DNA of 29,262 nt from JAWKNZ01 sp041391425 (GTDB lineage Bacteria; Bdellovibrionota_B; Oligoflexia; Oligoflexales; JAWKNZ01): NCBI GenBank assembly GCA_041391425.1, contig JAWKNZ010000025.1:1-29262 (forward strand). Reading direction: 5' to 3'. The notes below the pieces were generated by a model. That model was not told where the DNA came from. It searched no databases and saw only the letters and a program-made list of their open reading frames with translations. The translations under genes were made by a program, and so were the position numbers. Of the stretch, positions 1 to 8,431 are shown in pieces; positions within the stretch are counted from its first letter, which is position 1, and each line of letters opens with the position of its first letter.

Positions 1-41
1 ATAGCCTCAATTGAGTATTGTCGACTGAATTTCATTCAGCT

Positions 42-1301
42 CTACTGTGTTAAAATTTTCTCTAACTCTTTAATTTCACCATCCACATTAGCATCTTTTC
101 TATTCTTATTTTTAATATCTACATTCTCTGCCGAACGCAAATTCTTGCGTTTACCTAAATGAGAAGATTCGCTAGTTTTGGGATTTATACCATTGACAAC
201 AGTACCAGTAGTAATGCGTCTTTGTAAATTTTGTGGATACACTTGTAAGGGTATTTGTTTCGATTTTTTTTCACGTTTCCTAATTTTGGCAGCCAAGCTC
301 TCTATCTCCTCTACCGACATCCCACCATTTTCAGAAGCAAGATGAATTCTAAAAGTCTCCATTAGAGAATCAGCATTAGCAATATCAACACTTGTATTTG
401 ATCTGTCTTTAGAAATAAGTGCAATATATTCTTTCAATACATCGATAGCATTCTTATACCTACCCTGCTCTGAAAGAGCCATAGCATAGTTATACAGTAA
501 TATTGGATTAGATTCGTGATCATCACGCATTTCTTGATAAGACTTTTGAGCCAAATTAAATTGTTTTCTTGCCATATAAATGGTTGCCATATGAAGTTTG
601 GCGTCATTATTATCAGGTGTTACTGCTAAGACTCGTTCAAATTGAATGCCAGCTTCATTGATACGCCTGTATTTCAAATACAAGATTCCCAAATTCATTC
701 TAACAGCAATATCATTAGGATCGACTTTCAAGGCTTCCTTAAAATAATAGCTTGCTTTCGATTTTTCATCCTTACCCATTGCGATTAGTCCAAATAAATT
801 CAGAACCTCACTATTTTTATCTGAAGGAAGTGACTCTAAAACCATCTGAGCCAAATCAAACATTTCTCTTCGAAAATAGACCCCGGCTAAAACTATTTTA
901 GCATCATAATTATCTACATTTATTTGTAAAGCTTTCCTTGCATGTGTTTCAGCTAGGTCTAAATTACTTTTTAGCATATAAAGCTGCGCCAAATTAGTAT
1001 GGATAAATATTTGATTATCACTTTTAGCAAGTTTATTCAAATTGGCAATGGCAGAATCAATACGACCAACAGTCGAGTGGCTATTAAGCAAGCTATATTT
1101 ATCATAATTGGAAAAAAGATTTGTTTCGCCTTTGATCTTCTGCTCAACAAAAGGTGAACTCGTCTTACAAGCTATAAAAGTTATAAAAAAAATACTTATA
1201 AATAGAATAATTCCTTTGGTTTTAGAAAAAAAAGAACATGCATTTGCGTACAATCGGTCTTGGTAAAAAAAAGCAAATAAAATACCTAAATATATTTTCA
1301 T
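42..1301 (-). CDS. TPR-repeat lipoprotein, GltE-like
   Basis: A 419-residue protein with a hydrophobic N terminus ending in a lipobox-like FIAC (Cys45), followed by about seven TPR-type helical hairpins between residues 60 and 330 and a basic, low-complexity C-terminal tail. The family (GltE/AglT of Myxococcus) is an outer-membrane-anchored TPR lipoprotein of the gliding-motility envelope complex. The match rests on architecture and on its place just downstream of a ~1060-codon TPR gene, as in gltD-gltE. The ATG at 1301 has AAAGGA about 10 nt upstream, which supports it, but gives an unusually long signal region with two hydrophobic stretches. An in-frame TTG at residue 17 would give a more normal lipoprotein signal but has no Shine-Dalgarno. 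The gene is intact, unlike its upstream partner. It could be a general TPR lipoprotein of another envelope complex. Confidence 0.8.
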   Translation of the reverse strand: MKIYLGILFAFFYQDRLYANACSFFSKTKGIILFISIFFITFIACKTSSPFVEQKIKGETNLFSNYDKYSLLNSHSTVGRIDSAIANLNKLAKSDNQIFIHTNLAQLYMLKSNLDLAETHARKALQINVDNYDAKIVLAGVYFRREMFDLAQMVLESLPSDKNSEVLNLFGLIAMGKDEKSKASYYFKEALKVDPNDIAVRMNLGILYLKYRRINEAGIQFERVLAVTPDNNDAKLHMATIYMARKQFNLAQKSYQEMRDDHESNPILLYNYAMALSEQGRYKNAIDVLKEYIALISKDRSNTSVDIANADSLMETFRIHLASENGGMSVEEIESLAAKIRKREKKSKQIPLQVYPQNLQRRITTGTVVNGINPKTSESSHLGKRKNLRSAENVDIKNKNRKDANVDGEIKELEKILTQ

Positions 1302-1331
1302 ATGTATATCATCCTTTAAAAGCGAATAGGC

Positions 1332-2381
1332 TTATTCAACCAAATTTGCAGTTGCTTCAGTTACATAAATTTTATGTTTTAAGTAAGCAGGTTTTATAAT
1401 TTTAGTTTTGATCGGTGGATATTTTTTCGGCTCAAGCAAAACCATCTTATTATACGCCAACTGCGTCCAATTGGAAAAAGAGTCCCCTTTACGCGCATAA
1501 TCATATGCTTGACGATAGTATTTATAGGCATCATCACGCAGTGGAAAGGCCGCCCTCTCTATCTTTGATTTAAATGCATCTAATTCCTTTTGTGTAGCTT
1601 TAATGGGAGAAGGCGCTTGAAACAAGTCGTCTGCAAGCTTCTCATGCATTTCTCCGATTTTTATTAGAGAAGCTACTGTAAATTCATCGTTATTTAATGA
1701 AATAATTCCTTGAAATTTAGTAGCTAGCTGTATGAGAAGTCTATTCTTTTCTTCAACTTGTTTGCTGATAGTATTCAAATTATTGATAGAAAATTCATTG
1801 AATTTTTTAACTCGCTTTTCATAAATATTAAATAACTCTTTTGCAACTATAGCCCTAGCCTCCATTGCAACCAAATTCTTATTGCTTCTAAGCATCGCTT
1901 TAAAGCTATTTAAAGCATTAATCTCAGCATTAAGCCCTTCTGTCCTTCCTAATAAAACATAGCTTTTTGCTAATGCCAAAAGAGCACGATCGGTATTATT
2001 CGGAGCGAAGACTTTTGCAAACTTTTTGTAATATTCAATCGCCTCTTTATTATTACCTTTAGATTCAGCAATTTCGGCCATAAATAAAAGAGCCTCTTTA
2101 GCAAAGCTACTACCCGATTGGCCTTTAATAAGCAATGAAAAAGCTTTATATGCATCATCCAATTTTGACAGTCCTTTATATAAAATTCCTGCAAGATGTA
2201 AGGATTCTGCCGCACGTTTATCATTTTTAAACTCATCTCCAAATTTAGCATAATATAAAGCAGCTTTTTCAAACTCCCCAATTGCTCTATAAGTTTCACC
2301 AACAGACAAAGTCACATCGGAACGTAATGAAGATGACGGATATTTTTCCAATAGCAAGATTACAGCCGACAAGGCTTTCAT
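1332..2381 (-). CDS. Fragment 4 (C-terminal) of the broken TPR gene
   Basis: 349 codons beginning with an ATG that overlaps the preceding stop (TAATG), which could allow translational re-initiation. It contains several TPR hairpins (for example AALYYAKFGDEFKNDKRAAE and EAIEYYKKFAKVFAPNNTDR) and a long helical C-terminal part. It has no signal peptide of its own, so a separately made product would stay in the cytoplasm. Confidence 0.55.
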   Translation of the reverse strand: MKALSAVILLLEKYPSSSLRSDVTLSVGETYRAIGEFEKAALYYAKFGDEFKNDKRAAESLHLAGILYKGLSKLDDAYKAFSLLIKGQSGSSFAKEALLFMAEIAESKGNNKEAIEYYKKFAKVFAPNNTDRALLALAKSYVLLGRTEGLNAEINALNSFKAMLRSNKNLVAMEARAIVAKELFNIYEKRVKKFNEFSINNLNTISKQVEEKNRLLIQLATKFQGIISLNNDEFTVASLIKIGEMHEKLADDLFQAPSPIKATQKELDAFKSKIERAAFPLRDDAYKYYRQAYDYARKGDSFSNWTQLAYNKMVLLEPKKYPPIKTKIIKPAYLKHKIYVTEATANLVE

Positions 2382-2594
2382 TACTCTTTCCCACCTTTAT
2401 AAAAATTTAAGCTAGCATTATAAAGTGCCTTATCTGCACTCTCATCTTTGGGAAAATCACTTTTGAAAGTCCATGAATACTTTAGCAGCTTGAAAATTTT
2501 TCTTCTCTTTTCCAATGCAAGCCCATACTTAAATACCCCTACTCGCAGCTGTTCATGAACATACTTTTCAGTATTAGGAGAAAATTTGCTCTTA

Positions 2595-2876
2595 CTATCT
2601 AGGAATTTTCCTCCCCCATTCTATCAACTTAACCCAGGATTGATTACTTGCATAGAATGCTAAGATTGTTTTAACAGCAGCCTCAGCCTGGCTACTTCTT
2701 GCATTCAATGCTATAATCTCGGCAAAGCGTTTAATAGAGATTTCATAATGTCCAAAAATAAAAAATTTATTTGCAACTGTATAGCGCATTGCCGCTACCT
2801 TTTCATTATTAGGAAACAACTTAATGAAATTATCAGCAGCTGCAATAAGCAAAAGTTCTGCTGCTGGAATCGTCAA
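2595..2876 (-). CDS. Fragment 3 of the broken TPR gene
   Basis: 93 codons. The apparent TTG start at 2876 is internal, because the frame is open up to about 3155, so the real segment is nearly twice as long. It contains TPR units around FIKLFPNNEKVAAMRY. It ends at a frameshift beside the GGGGG run near 2612, after which the protein continues (KFLDSKSKFSPNTEKY) in another frame down to about 2390. Confidence 0.4.
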   Translation of the reverse strand: MTIPAAELLLIAAADNFIKLFPNNEKVAAMRYTVANKFFIFGHYEISIKRFAEIIALNARSSQAEAAVKTILAFYASNQSWVKLIEWGRKIPR

Positions 2877-3112
2877 TGGATTTACTAACCTTCCCTTTTC
2901 AGATAGATTTGAATATTTTGTATCTTTTACTGCTAAAATCGCGGCTTCAACCGCATTTATCGCAGAATCATAGTAGTATTTATCTTTTACGTTTCCCTGC
3001 TCAGAAACTTTTAGATAATTTTTTGCTGCAAGTTCATAATTTTTCGCATCAAATAAAAGATCGGCTAAATAAAAACGAACTTCATAAGATTCTGGTAGAT
3101 TTGCAAATGACT

Positions 3113-3589
3113 CTAAATAAGATTGATATAACTTAATTGCTGCAGAAGGTACTTAATATTTTGAGTTTTTTGATAAAACTTATGATATGTAGCACCATAT
3201 CTATGAAGATTAAAGCCAATCGAAGCCTTCGTTTGGATAATAAGATTAGAAGCATCCTTATCATTTGCAATAGTATAAGTACGCGCTACTTTCCATTCAG
3301 ATTGTCCCATATAAAGATTCTGCATTGTCTTTAAATAGTCAACAACTCGATCGATTTGATTCTGACTATCAGCTAATTCAATAAGTTTTAAGTGCACCTG
3401 CGGGCTTGTATCTCTTAATGGAGCTTCCTTTAATAAACGTGTAAAAAGAGTAATTGCTTTTTGTGATTTTCCTTGTTCAGCATAAAGTGACCCTAAATAT
3501 TCTAATAAATTATAATATTCTTTTTTTTCTCCCAAGCTACTAAAATAACTCCAAGCTGAATCGACATTTTCTGCTTCCGCCCAAACCAA
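3113..3589 (-). CDS. Fragment 2 of the broken TPR gene
   Basis: 158 codons of TPR sequence (for example AWSYFSSLGEKKEYYNLLEY). The apparent GTG/ATG start at 3589 is internal, because the same frame is open up to about 3720. The fragment ends in a frameshifted tail. The real continuation (SAAIKLYQSYLESF) is in the next frame from about 3155. Confidence 0.45.
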   Translation of the reverse strand: MVWAEAENVDSAWSYFSSLGEKKEYYNLLEYLGSLYAEQGKSQKAITLFTRLLKEAPLRDTSPQVHLKLIELADSQNQIDRVVDYLKTMQNLYMGQSEWKVARTYTIANDKDASNLIIQTKASIGFNLHRYGATYHKFYQKTQNIKYLLQQLSYINLI

Positions 3590-3671
3590 GACTAAATCTT
3601 TAACGGCTTCATTACGAAGATTTATGATCGCTTTATTACTCTTATTTACTTCTGCAAGCTTTATAACCAGT

Positions 3672-4508
3672 TTAAATGCTGTAATAGACTTTTGAAAATT
3701 TTCCTTCGCCTTTTCTGGAAGACTCTCCTCCTAAATTATAATAAGCCCATCCTAACTTATAAATCGAATATGGATAAACTCTATGATCTTTGAAGTTCAT
3801 AACATAACGATAGTTTTTAATAGCATCGTCTAATTTATTATGATCAAAATAATGTTCTGCCAATGCTAAATATGCATCTGGAACAAAAGATGAATCAGGA
3901 TGAGACTTCAATAATTGATTATAGAACAAAATAGCATTCTCATTGCCCAGTCTCGATAAAGTTTGAGCTAAAACTAACAATACCAAGTCAGTTCTCGGGT
4001 GGTGGGGAAATTCAATAACTAGTTTTCTATACGTATCGGCAGCTTTTCGCAGTTCCTTTTTTGATTCCTTATAATCTATTTTAGGAGGTATTCCTTTCTG
4101 TCCCTTTTCACTCCACAAGTCAAATAACTGCGAGTAAAATTCAATTTCACGAGTACGTAAATAATCATGCCTTTCTACATAAGTACTACCTAAGCGGAGC
4201 AATAGTTCAAAGCGCCCTGCCTTATCAATTTCATCTGCTTGCAATAACTTATCAATTGAAGCTATCGTTTTTAGCCTCAATTGATCTGCCTGTGCTTGCA
4301 ACTTGCTGTTTTGTATATCATGTTCATGATCAATATCAGCTAAATACTTAATATAGTCTTCGATATTAGGAGATTTATGCTTAGATACTTTTCTTATAGT
4401 AGGCTTTACTTCATTTGCATATGAAGTACTAAATGCATAAGATATACACACCAAAGCCAATGGAAGATAAAAAATATTTAACTGCAAATATCTAAATATG
4501 AAACGCAA
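3672..4508 (-). CDS. Fragment 1 (N-terminal) of the broken TPR gene
   Basis: 278 codons holding the signal peptide, an alpha-helical linker and the first TPR units (for example around YNQLLKSHPDSSFVPDAY). The last dozen residues (from about GESSRKG) are frameshifted. The correct continuation, beginning AKENFQKSITAF, lies in another frame from about 3720 downwards. If translated as it stands it would be a secreted, truncated TPR protein. Confidence 0.55.
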   Translation of the reverse strand: MRFIFRYLQLNIFYLPLALVCISYAFSTSYANEVKPTIRKVSKHKSPNIEDYIKYLADIDHEHDIQNSKLQAQADQLRLKTIASIDKLLQADEIDKAGRFELLLRLGSTYVERHDYLRTREIEFYSQLFDLWSEKGQKGIPPKIDYKESKKELRKAADTYRKLVIEFPHHPRTDLVLLVLAQTLSRLGNENAILFYNQLLKSHPDSSFVPDAYLALAEHYFDHNKLDDAIKNYRYVMNFKDHRVYPYSIYKLGWAYYNLGGESSRKGEGKFSKVYYSI

Positions 4509-4537
4509 AATAGTTTCTCCTCATCAACACTTTCATT

Positions 4538-4852
4538 TTATTTTAGAAAGACATTACGACTGTTCTTGATAAGTATAGCAGCCAATTTCATCCCATCGAT
4601 ATTCTTCCTTGCCTGAGTCAATTCAGAAATTAGAAGAACATACCTGCCATCTATCGACATTCTTATTTTGGCTAACCACTATCATCTTATTCGCTGCATA
4701 CTTATTAATACTGTCTTCAATCTTTGATTTGTTGTTTTTGTAGAATTTTCAACGTTATTGAAAATCCTACCCATCGAAGTATCAGCATAAGAAAAAGTCG
4801 ATAAAAAATAATTTTAAAATAGTAGCGTAAAAATAATAGTATGCGTAATCAA
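4538..4852 (-). pseudogene. Decayed small secreted protein gene upstream of the TPR cluster
   Basis: A TTG at 4852 with GGAAGG four bases upstream begins a signal-peptide-like stretch (MITHTIIFTLLF). Protein-like sequence then continues in changing frames: STFSYADTSMGRIFNNVEN, then INKYAANKMIVVSQNKN, then DGRYVLLISELTQARKNIDG to a TAA at 4538. At least three frameshifts are needed for a ~105-codon protein. I do not recognise the family. It lies 30 nt before the large TPR gene on the same strand, so it was probably its operon leader. The alternative is chance open stretches, but the ribosome site, signal-like start and continuous coverage argue for a remnant. Confidence 0.45.
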
Positions 4853-5001
4853 TTTACCTTCCAGCTTGGACTGAATAAATCAATTTTGAAGCGCAAAAGC
4901 ATATGTTTAAAGCGTTCAATATAATTAGAAGAATTATAACATTGAACCAATGCCTATACAGGATCAAGCAAATGGGGAAGAATTTCCTATCTAATAATGG
5001 C

Positions 5002-5184
5002 TAGGGCGTGTTGACGTTTCATTTCCTACTACGAGCCAAACCCTTGAGTCACAACGTTGTTAGGGTTTCAAAAATTATCCTCAATGTACATCTAGTACAC
5101 CTCCGGTAATTTTTGAAACCCTTCCTAGCTGCGACTTTCAAGTATTTGTCTCTCGCTACGAAAATGAAACGTCAACACGCCCTA
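5002..5184. mobile_element. MITE copy 1 (183 bp, full length)
   Basis: Bounded by TA on both sides, with 23-bp perfect terminal inverted repeats starting TAGGGCGTGTTGACGTTTC. The inside holds a second perfect 16-bp inverted repeat (5062-5077 with 5107-5122, arm AGGGTTTCAAAAATTA) whose loop contains TGTAC/GTACA. No coding capacity. The TA flank is the target duplication expected for IS630/Tc1-mariner-type elements. That family assignment is an inference because no transposase is present. Confidence 0.9.
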
Positions 5185-5298
5185 GTCAGAGCGACAGACA
5201 AAATATAGACAGCAAAGAGAAAAATAACCTCGTTATAGAAATATACAAGGATATTTTTCCTTAAAATAATTGCAAAAAACCTTACCGTCAGAAAGTTT

Positions 5299-8067
5299 TT
5301 AAGGGATTCTAATGCAAACAGTACCTATCATTGATCCATCAGGATAATCAATTGACGAAACGCCATCCAGGCTCTTAGTATAATGCGTCCCTGCAAGATA
5401 AGGATCTCTGGTCCAGATTTTACGCCAAATAGTGTTACTAGGATAATCACTATATAGTATCATATCTTGATATAAGCTAGTTGGTGTCCTATTACAAAGG
5501 TTTCCAGCCTCAGCCGCGCTTGGAAGCATCCAGTCTGTAAAGCCACCTTCTGTCAAATTATTGCAATAATTATCAGCGTCCACCCTGGTCTTCTCACCAG
5601 CATAACTTGAAAATACCTGAGAAATTGTTGGTGCACTATCAACGAGGTAGCATCCTCCCATAGCACTTGACCAAGACCCACCATCAATATTACATAAATA
5701 TGGGGCTTTATAAGCATAAATATTTGTCAGATTATGTCCGCTTGTTAAGTTGCCACTTGGATCATATATACAAAAACTAAAGCTTACTGGCACATCCACA
5801 TTAAAAGATTGAGAAAGCGCTTGATCCCATACACTTCCCCCAGTGAAGGAAGAAAGCGATAAGGCAAGCACACCCGTACCACATGCTGGCGGCCCACCAT
5901 TTTCAAAGGCATATATTTTCAAAAGAGAGTAATCAGAAACATCATTAGGAAAATTCATAGTAATTCTAATTTCTCCATGAATATTTCCAAGATAACCGGC
6001 AACACCAACCAAATCAGGCGCAGCTGTCGTATCTTTTGCCTGGACTCCAACTAATGTAGCACTTGGCAACTGATTGCCAGAACTATCAGCGATACAAACC
6101 AAAAAGCTATGCGCTGCTCCATGGCTTCCGGTCGGCACCCAGCGAAAAAATTCTGTCGCACTTGCCATAAATGGTCCAGTAGTCGAATATATACTATTAC
6201 CAGATGCACAGTCGGATGGCGCGGTAGTGCCTAATATCTCTCGAATATCTAAGTATCCATAATCTAAAACATCTGATGGATATTGCCAATTCAGTTCGAT
6301 CTCTCCTTCGATATTCATGACTTGCGTAAGGTTCAATACACCACTTATCGGCGCTGCTCCATCATATGCCTGAATCGCTTCGGCAATATTAGTTGAAGTC
6401 ATATTACCGTTTAAATCATAAATACACACTCTATAGCTATAATAATCGCCATACATTGATCCTGTAATTCTACTAATATTCGTAATTCCTGATGAAGGGG
6501 GTAAGCTTTCGGTATGAATTACCGTTCCGTCAGTACAGTTGATAGATGGAGCGTTTATCCCTTGAATCTCGCGAATATCAAAATATGCATAATCAGCAGT
6601 GTCCGCAGGGTAGGTCCAATTTAAATTGATTTCCCCTTGTGTCACACCAGTAGATGCAGCAAGAGATAGCAAAGCCATTGGTCCACTACTATCTAAGGCG
6701 TAGGCTGAGGCAGTAGAGTTCGAAGTTAAATTCCCTGAGCTATCAAAAATACAAACTCGATAACTAAAATAGGAACCATTCGTTGATCCCGTGTTATCAA
6801 TAAAGTAAGTTGGATTGATAGAAAACTGCGATATAAAAGCAATATCACTACCATTACTTATACAATCAGCAGAAGGAGCTGCGCTTCCCTCTAAACGACG
6901 TATCTTAATCTTATTATAATCGCTCACATTACTAGGAAATTGTAATGTCAATTTTATTTCACTTTGATTAACTCCAGTTATAGCATTAAAGCCTGTGAGA
7001 GCTGTCGGGGCAATAGTATCTTGAGCCTGGATATTAGCAACTGCAGCAGAGCTTTCAATGTTTGCATTCGCATCATAAATACATACTCGGTAGCTATAAA
7101 TATCTCCGATCTGCGATCCTGTAGCATCAACATATGTAAGTTGAGCAGATGCGACAAAACTTCCTTGATAGGTTTTGATAATTTTTCCACTGTCACAGGA
7201 TCTTGCCGGTAAACTTCCGCCTTTAACTCGGACAATTTTAATCAAATTATAATCACTAATATCTTTTGGTAATACCAATAGTAGCTTAATTTCACCCTGA
7301 TTCAAGCCTTTTTTCGCAGTAAAATTCGCTAAGGACAATGGAGCAACTGTATCTTCACTAATTGAGCTAGCAACAGATTTATCTTCGATAACACTACTTA
7401 TATTCGTAACATCAACTTCTTGACCATCAGCATTTCTAATCGATTCAGTACTACTTACCTCTACAGCTTCACTCAAACTTGCAGTTGCCACAACTGCTTG
7501 AAAAACTCCAAATGCAGCGATATCAAACTTAGCCAACTGATTTTTAACTTCAATCTGAGCCCGCGGAAGTACTCCTGTCTTAATTTCCCCGGTCGCTAGT
7601 TTAACACGATAAAGTATAACCAAGTTCTGAAAATCATCGGTCAAGCGCAAAGTACTAGAGGTTGGCACTGGAATACTAATTGTAAATGGTTTAGCTGGTG
7701 GCTCATCTCCCATCACCAACACAGGCTTAGCCGATTGCTGAACCGAAGCGGCGGATAAACCTAACTCAGAAGGAAAATCGCCATTACTATCCACCAGGCT
7801 TTCACCACTTTCAATACCGACAGAAACATCAATAGAAAATGTTCCAGGAGCAAATAACACAGCAGCGCCTGCAATATCGGAATCTTCACCTGCAGTCAAT
7901 TCCTGAGGATTTGTTTCACCTGCTGAAACCGTTCCTACAGTGCCACCATTTATATCGACTTGACTCTGTACAGTCACTGGAGAATTATAAGACCATGTAG
8001 CCTTCATCCCAGTATCACAGGCACCAATGATCAATAATAACAAAGACAAAACGGTTAGTTGATACAT
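5299..8067 (-). CDS. Lipoprotein with five Fn3-like repeats and a DUF1566-like C-terminal domain
   Basis: I place the start at the ATG at 8067 (AGAGG about 10 nt upstream), which gives a short lipoprotein signal ending LLIIGAC. The longer TTG start at 8112 has no ribosome site. Numbered from that longer frame (937 residues): Cys32 is the lipid anchor, 40-255 is a beta-rich N-terminal region, and five repeats of about 108 residues follow at 256-365, 366-473, 474-583, 584-692 and 693-802. Each has a GEI(K/N)L-type strand, a DY..(I/L)KI motif, an early Cys and a late (Y/F)xVCIxD-type Cys. Residues 803-937 resemble the DUF1566/Lcl C-terminal domain (GFTDWMLPSAAEAGNLC, then IWTRD). It is probably cell-surface or outer-membrane anchored, perhaps adhesive. 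The exact role is unknown. The frame is intact. Confidence 0.8.
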   Translation of the reverse strand: MYQLTVLSLLLLIIGACDTGMKATWSYNSPVTVQSQVDINGGTVGTVSAGETNPQELTAGEDSDIAGAAVLFAPGTFSIDVSVGIESGESLVDSNGDFPSELGLSAASVQQSAKPVLVMGDEPPAKPFTISIPVPTSSTLRLTDDFQNLVILYRVKLATGEIKTGVLPRAQIEVKNQLAKFDIAAFGVFQAVVATASLSEAVEVSSTESIRNADGQEVDVTNISSVIEDKSVASSISEDTVAPLSLANFTAKKGLNQGEIKLLLVLPKDISDYNLIKIVRVKGGSLPARSCDSGKIIKTYQGSFVASAQLTYVDATGSQIGDIYSYRVCIYDANANIESSAAVANIQAQDTIAPTALTGFNAITGVNQSEIKLTLQFPSNVSDYNKIKIRRLEGSAAPSADCISNGSDIAFISQFSINPTYFIDNTGSTNGSYFSYRVCIFDSSGNLTSNSTASAYALDSSGPMALLSLAASTGVTQGEINLNWTYPADTADYAYFDIREIQGINAPSINCTDGTVIHTESLPPSSGITNISRITGSMYGDYYSYRVCIYDLNGNMTSTNIAEAIQAYDGAAPISGVLNLTQVMNIEGEIELNWQYPSDVLDYGYLDIREILGTTAPSDCASGNSIYSTTGPFMASATEFFRWVPTGSHGAAHSFLVCIADSSGNQLPSATLVGVQAKDTTAAPDLVGVAGYLGNIHGEIRITMNFPNDVSDYSLLKIYAFENGGPPACGTGVLALSLSSFTGGSVWDQALSQSFNVDVPVSFSFCIYDPSGNLTSGHNLTNIYAYKAPYLCNIDGGSWSSAMGGCYLVDSAPTISQVFSSYAGEKTRVDADNYCNNLTEGGFTDWMLPSAAEAGNLCNRTPTSLYQDMILYSDYPSNTIWRKIWTRDPYLAGTHYTKSLDGVSSIDYPDGSMIGTVCIRIP

Positions 8068-8431
8068 AAAACTACGACCTCTTAAGCTGTCTAATAAATG
8101 CAAAATTTTCAATAAGTATCAAAACATGCCATTGTGGTAAAAACTTTGCACAAATCTCTATTTTTCATAGGTCGGCCAAATTATTTGATAGTTAAAAGGA
8201 AAAAAAAATAACGTTTAACTATCTATTATTACAGCATATTTTGCGGCGCAATCCTGCTAATTTCACACTGGCTTATTAGATACGAGAAAAAATTGATGGT
8301 AAGAAAATTCAGAGAGTACAATTGATCAAATCGCAATAGAGCTTCAGATAGACTCAAAGCTTAAACTAAAAACTAATTTTAGAAACCCATGTCAAAATAA
8401 TAGTTTCCCGGCTTACAATTACAACAACATA
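8068..8431. other. Intergenic region between two lipoprotein genes
   Basis: No coding sequence is seen. It holds the inverted repeat at 8187-8223 and probably the promoter of the Fn3-repeat lipoprotein gene. There is no clear GC-rich terminator for the vWA gene that ends towards the lower coordinate at 8432. Confidence 0.5.
8187..8223. repeat. 10-bp perfect inverted repeat with A-rich loop
   Basis: GATAGTTAAA (8187-8196) pairs with TTTAACTATC (8214-8223) around a 17-nt loop containing nine consecutive A. It lies about 120 bp upstream of the Fn3-repeat lipoprotein start. It could be an operator, or a weak terminator of the upstream vWA gene (read on the minus strand, the loop is T-rich). I cannot decide which. 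Confidence 0.35.

Larger units (their letters stand above)
1332..4508 (-). pseudogene. Large TPR protein, GltD/AgmU-like, with four frameshifts
   Basis: Four open segments in changing frames read as one TPR protein of about 1059 codons, close to the ~1200 residues of Myxococcus GltD (AgmU). It starts with TTG at 4508, preceded by GAGGAG at good spacing, and has a signal peptide (hydrophobic residues 10-28, ending near SYAN). Crossing the gaps by eye, the reading frame continues without other stops: frameshifts lie near 3700-3720, 3140-3160, 2600-2612 (beside GGGGG/AAAA) and 2380-2395, where a stop overlaps an ATG as TAATG. Residues on both sides of each break continue the TPR pattern. The gene precedes the intact TPR lipoprotein by 30 nt, so they formed an operon. 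Family role (known for Myxococcus): periplasmic TPR component of the Glt motility machine. Here the gene is probably inactive unless the breaks are sequence errors. Confidence 0.75.

Noticed and set aside
7..39. Small palindromes CTCAATTGAG and CTGAAT/ATTCAG after the first gene, considered as a terminator
   Set aside because: Short stems without a following T-run on the minus strand; not enough to call.
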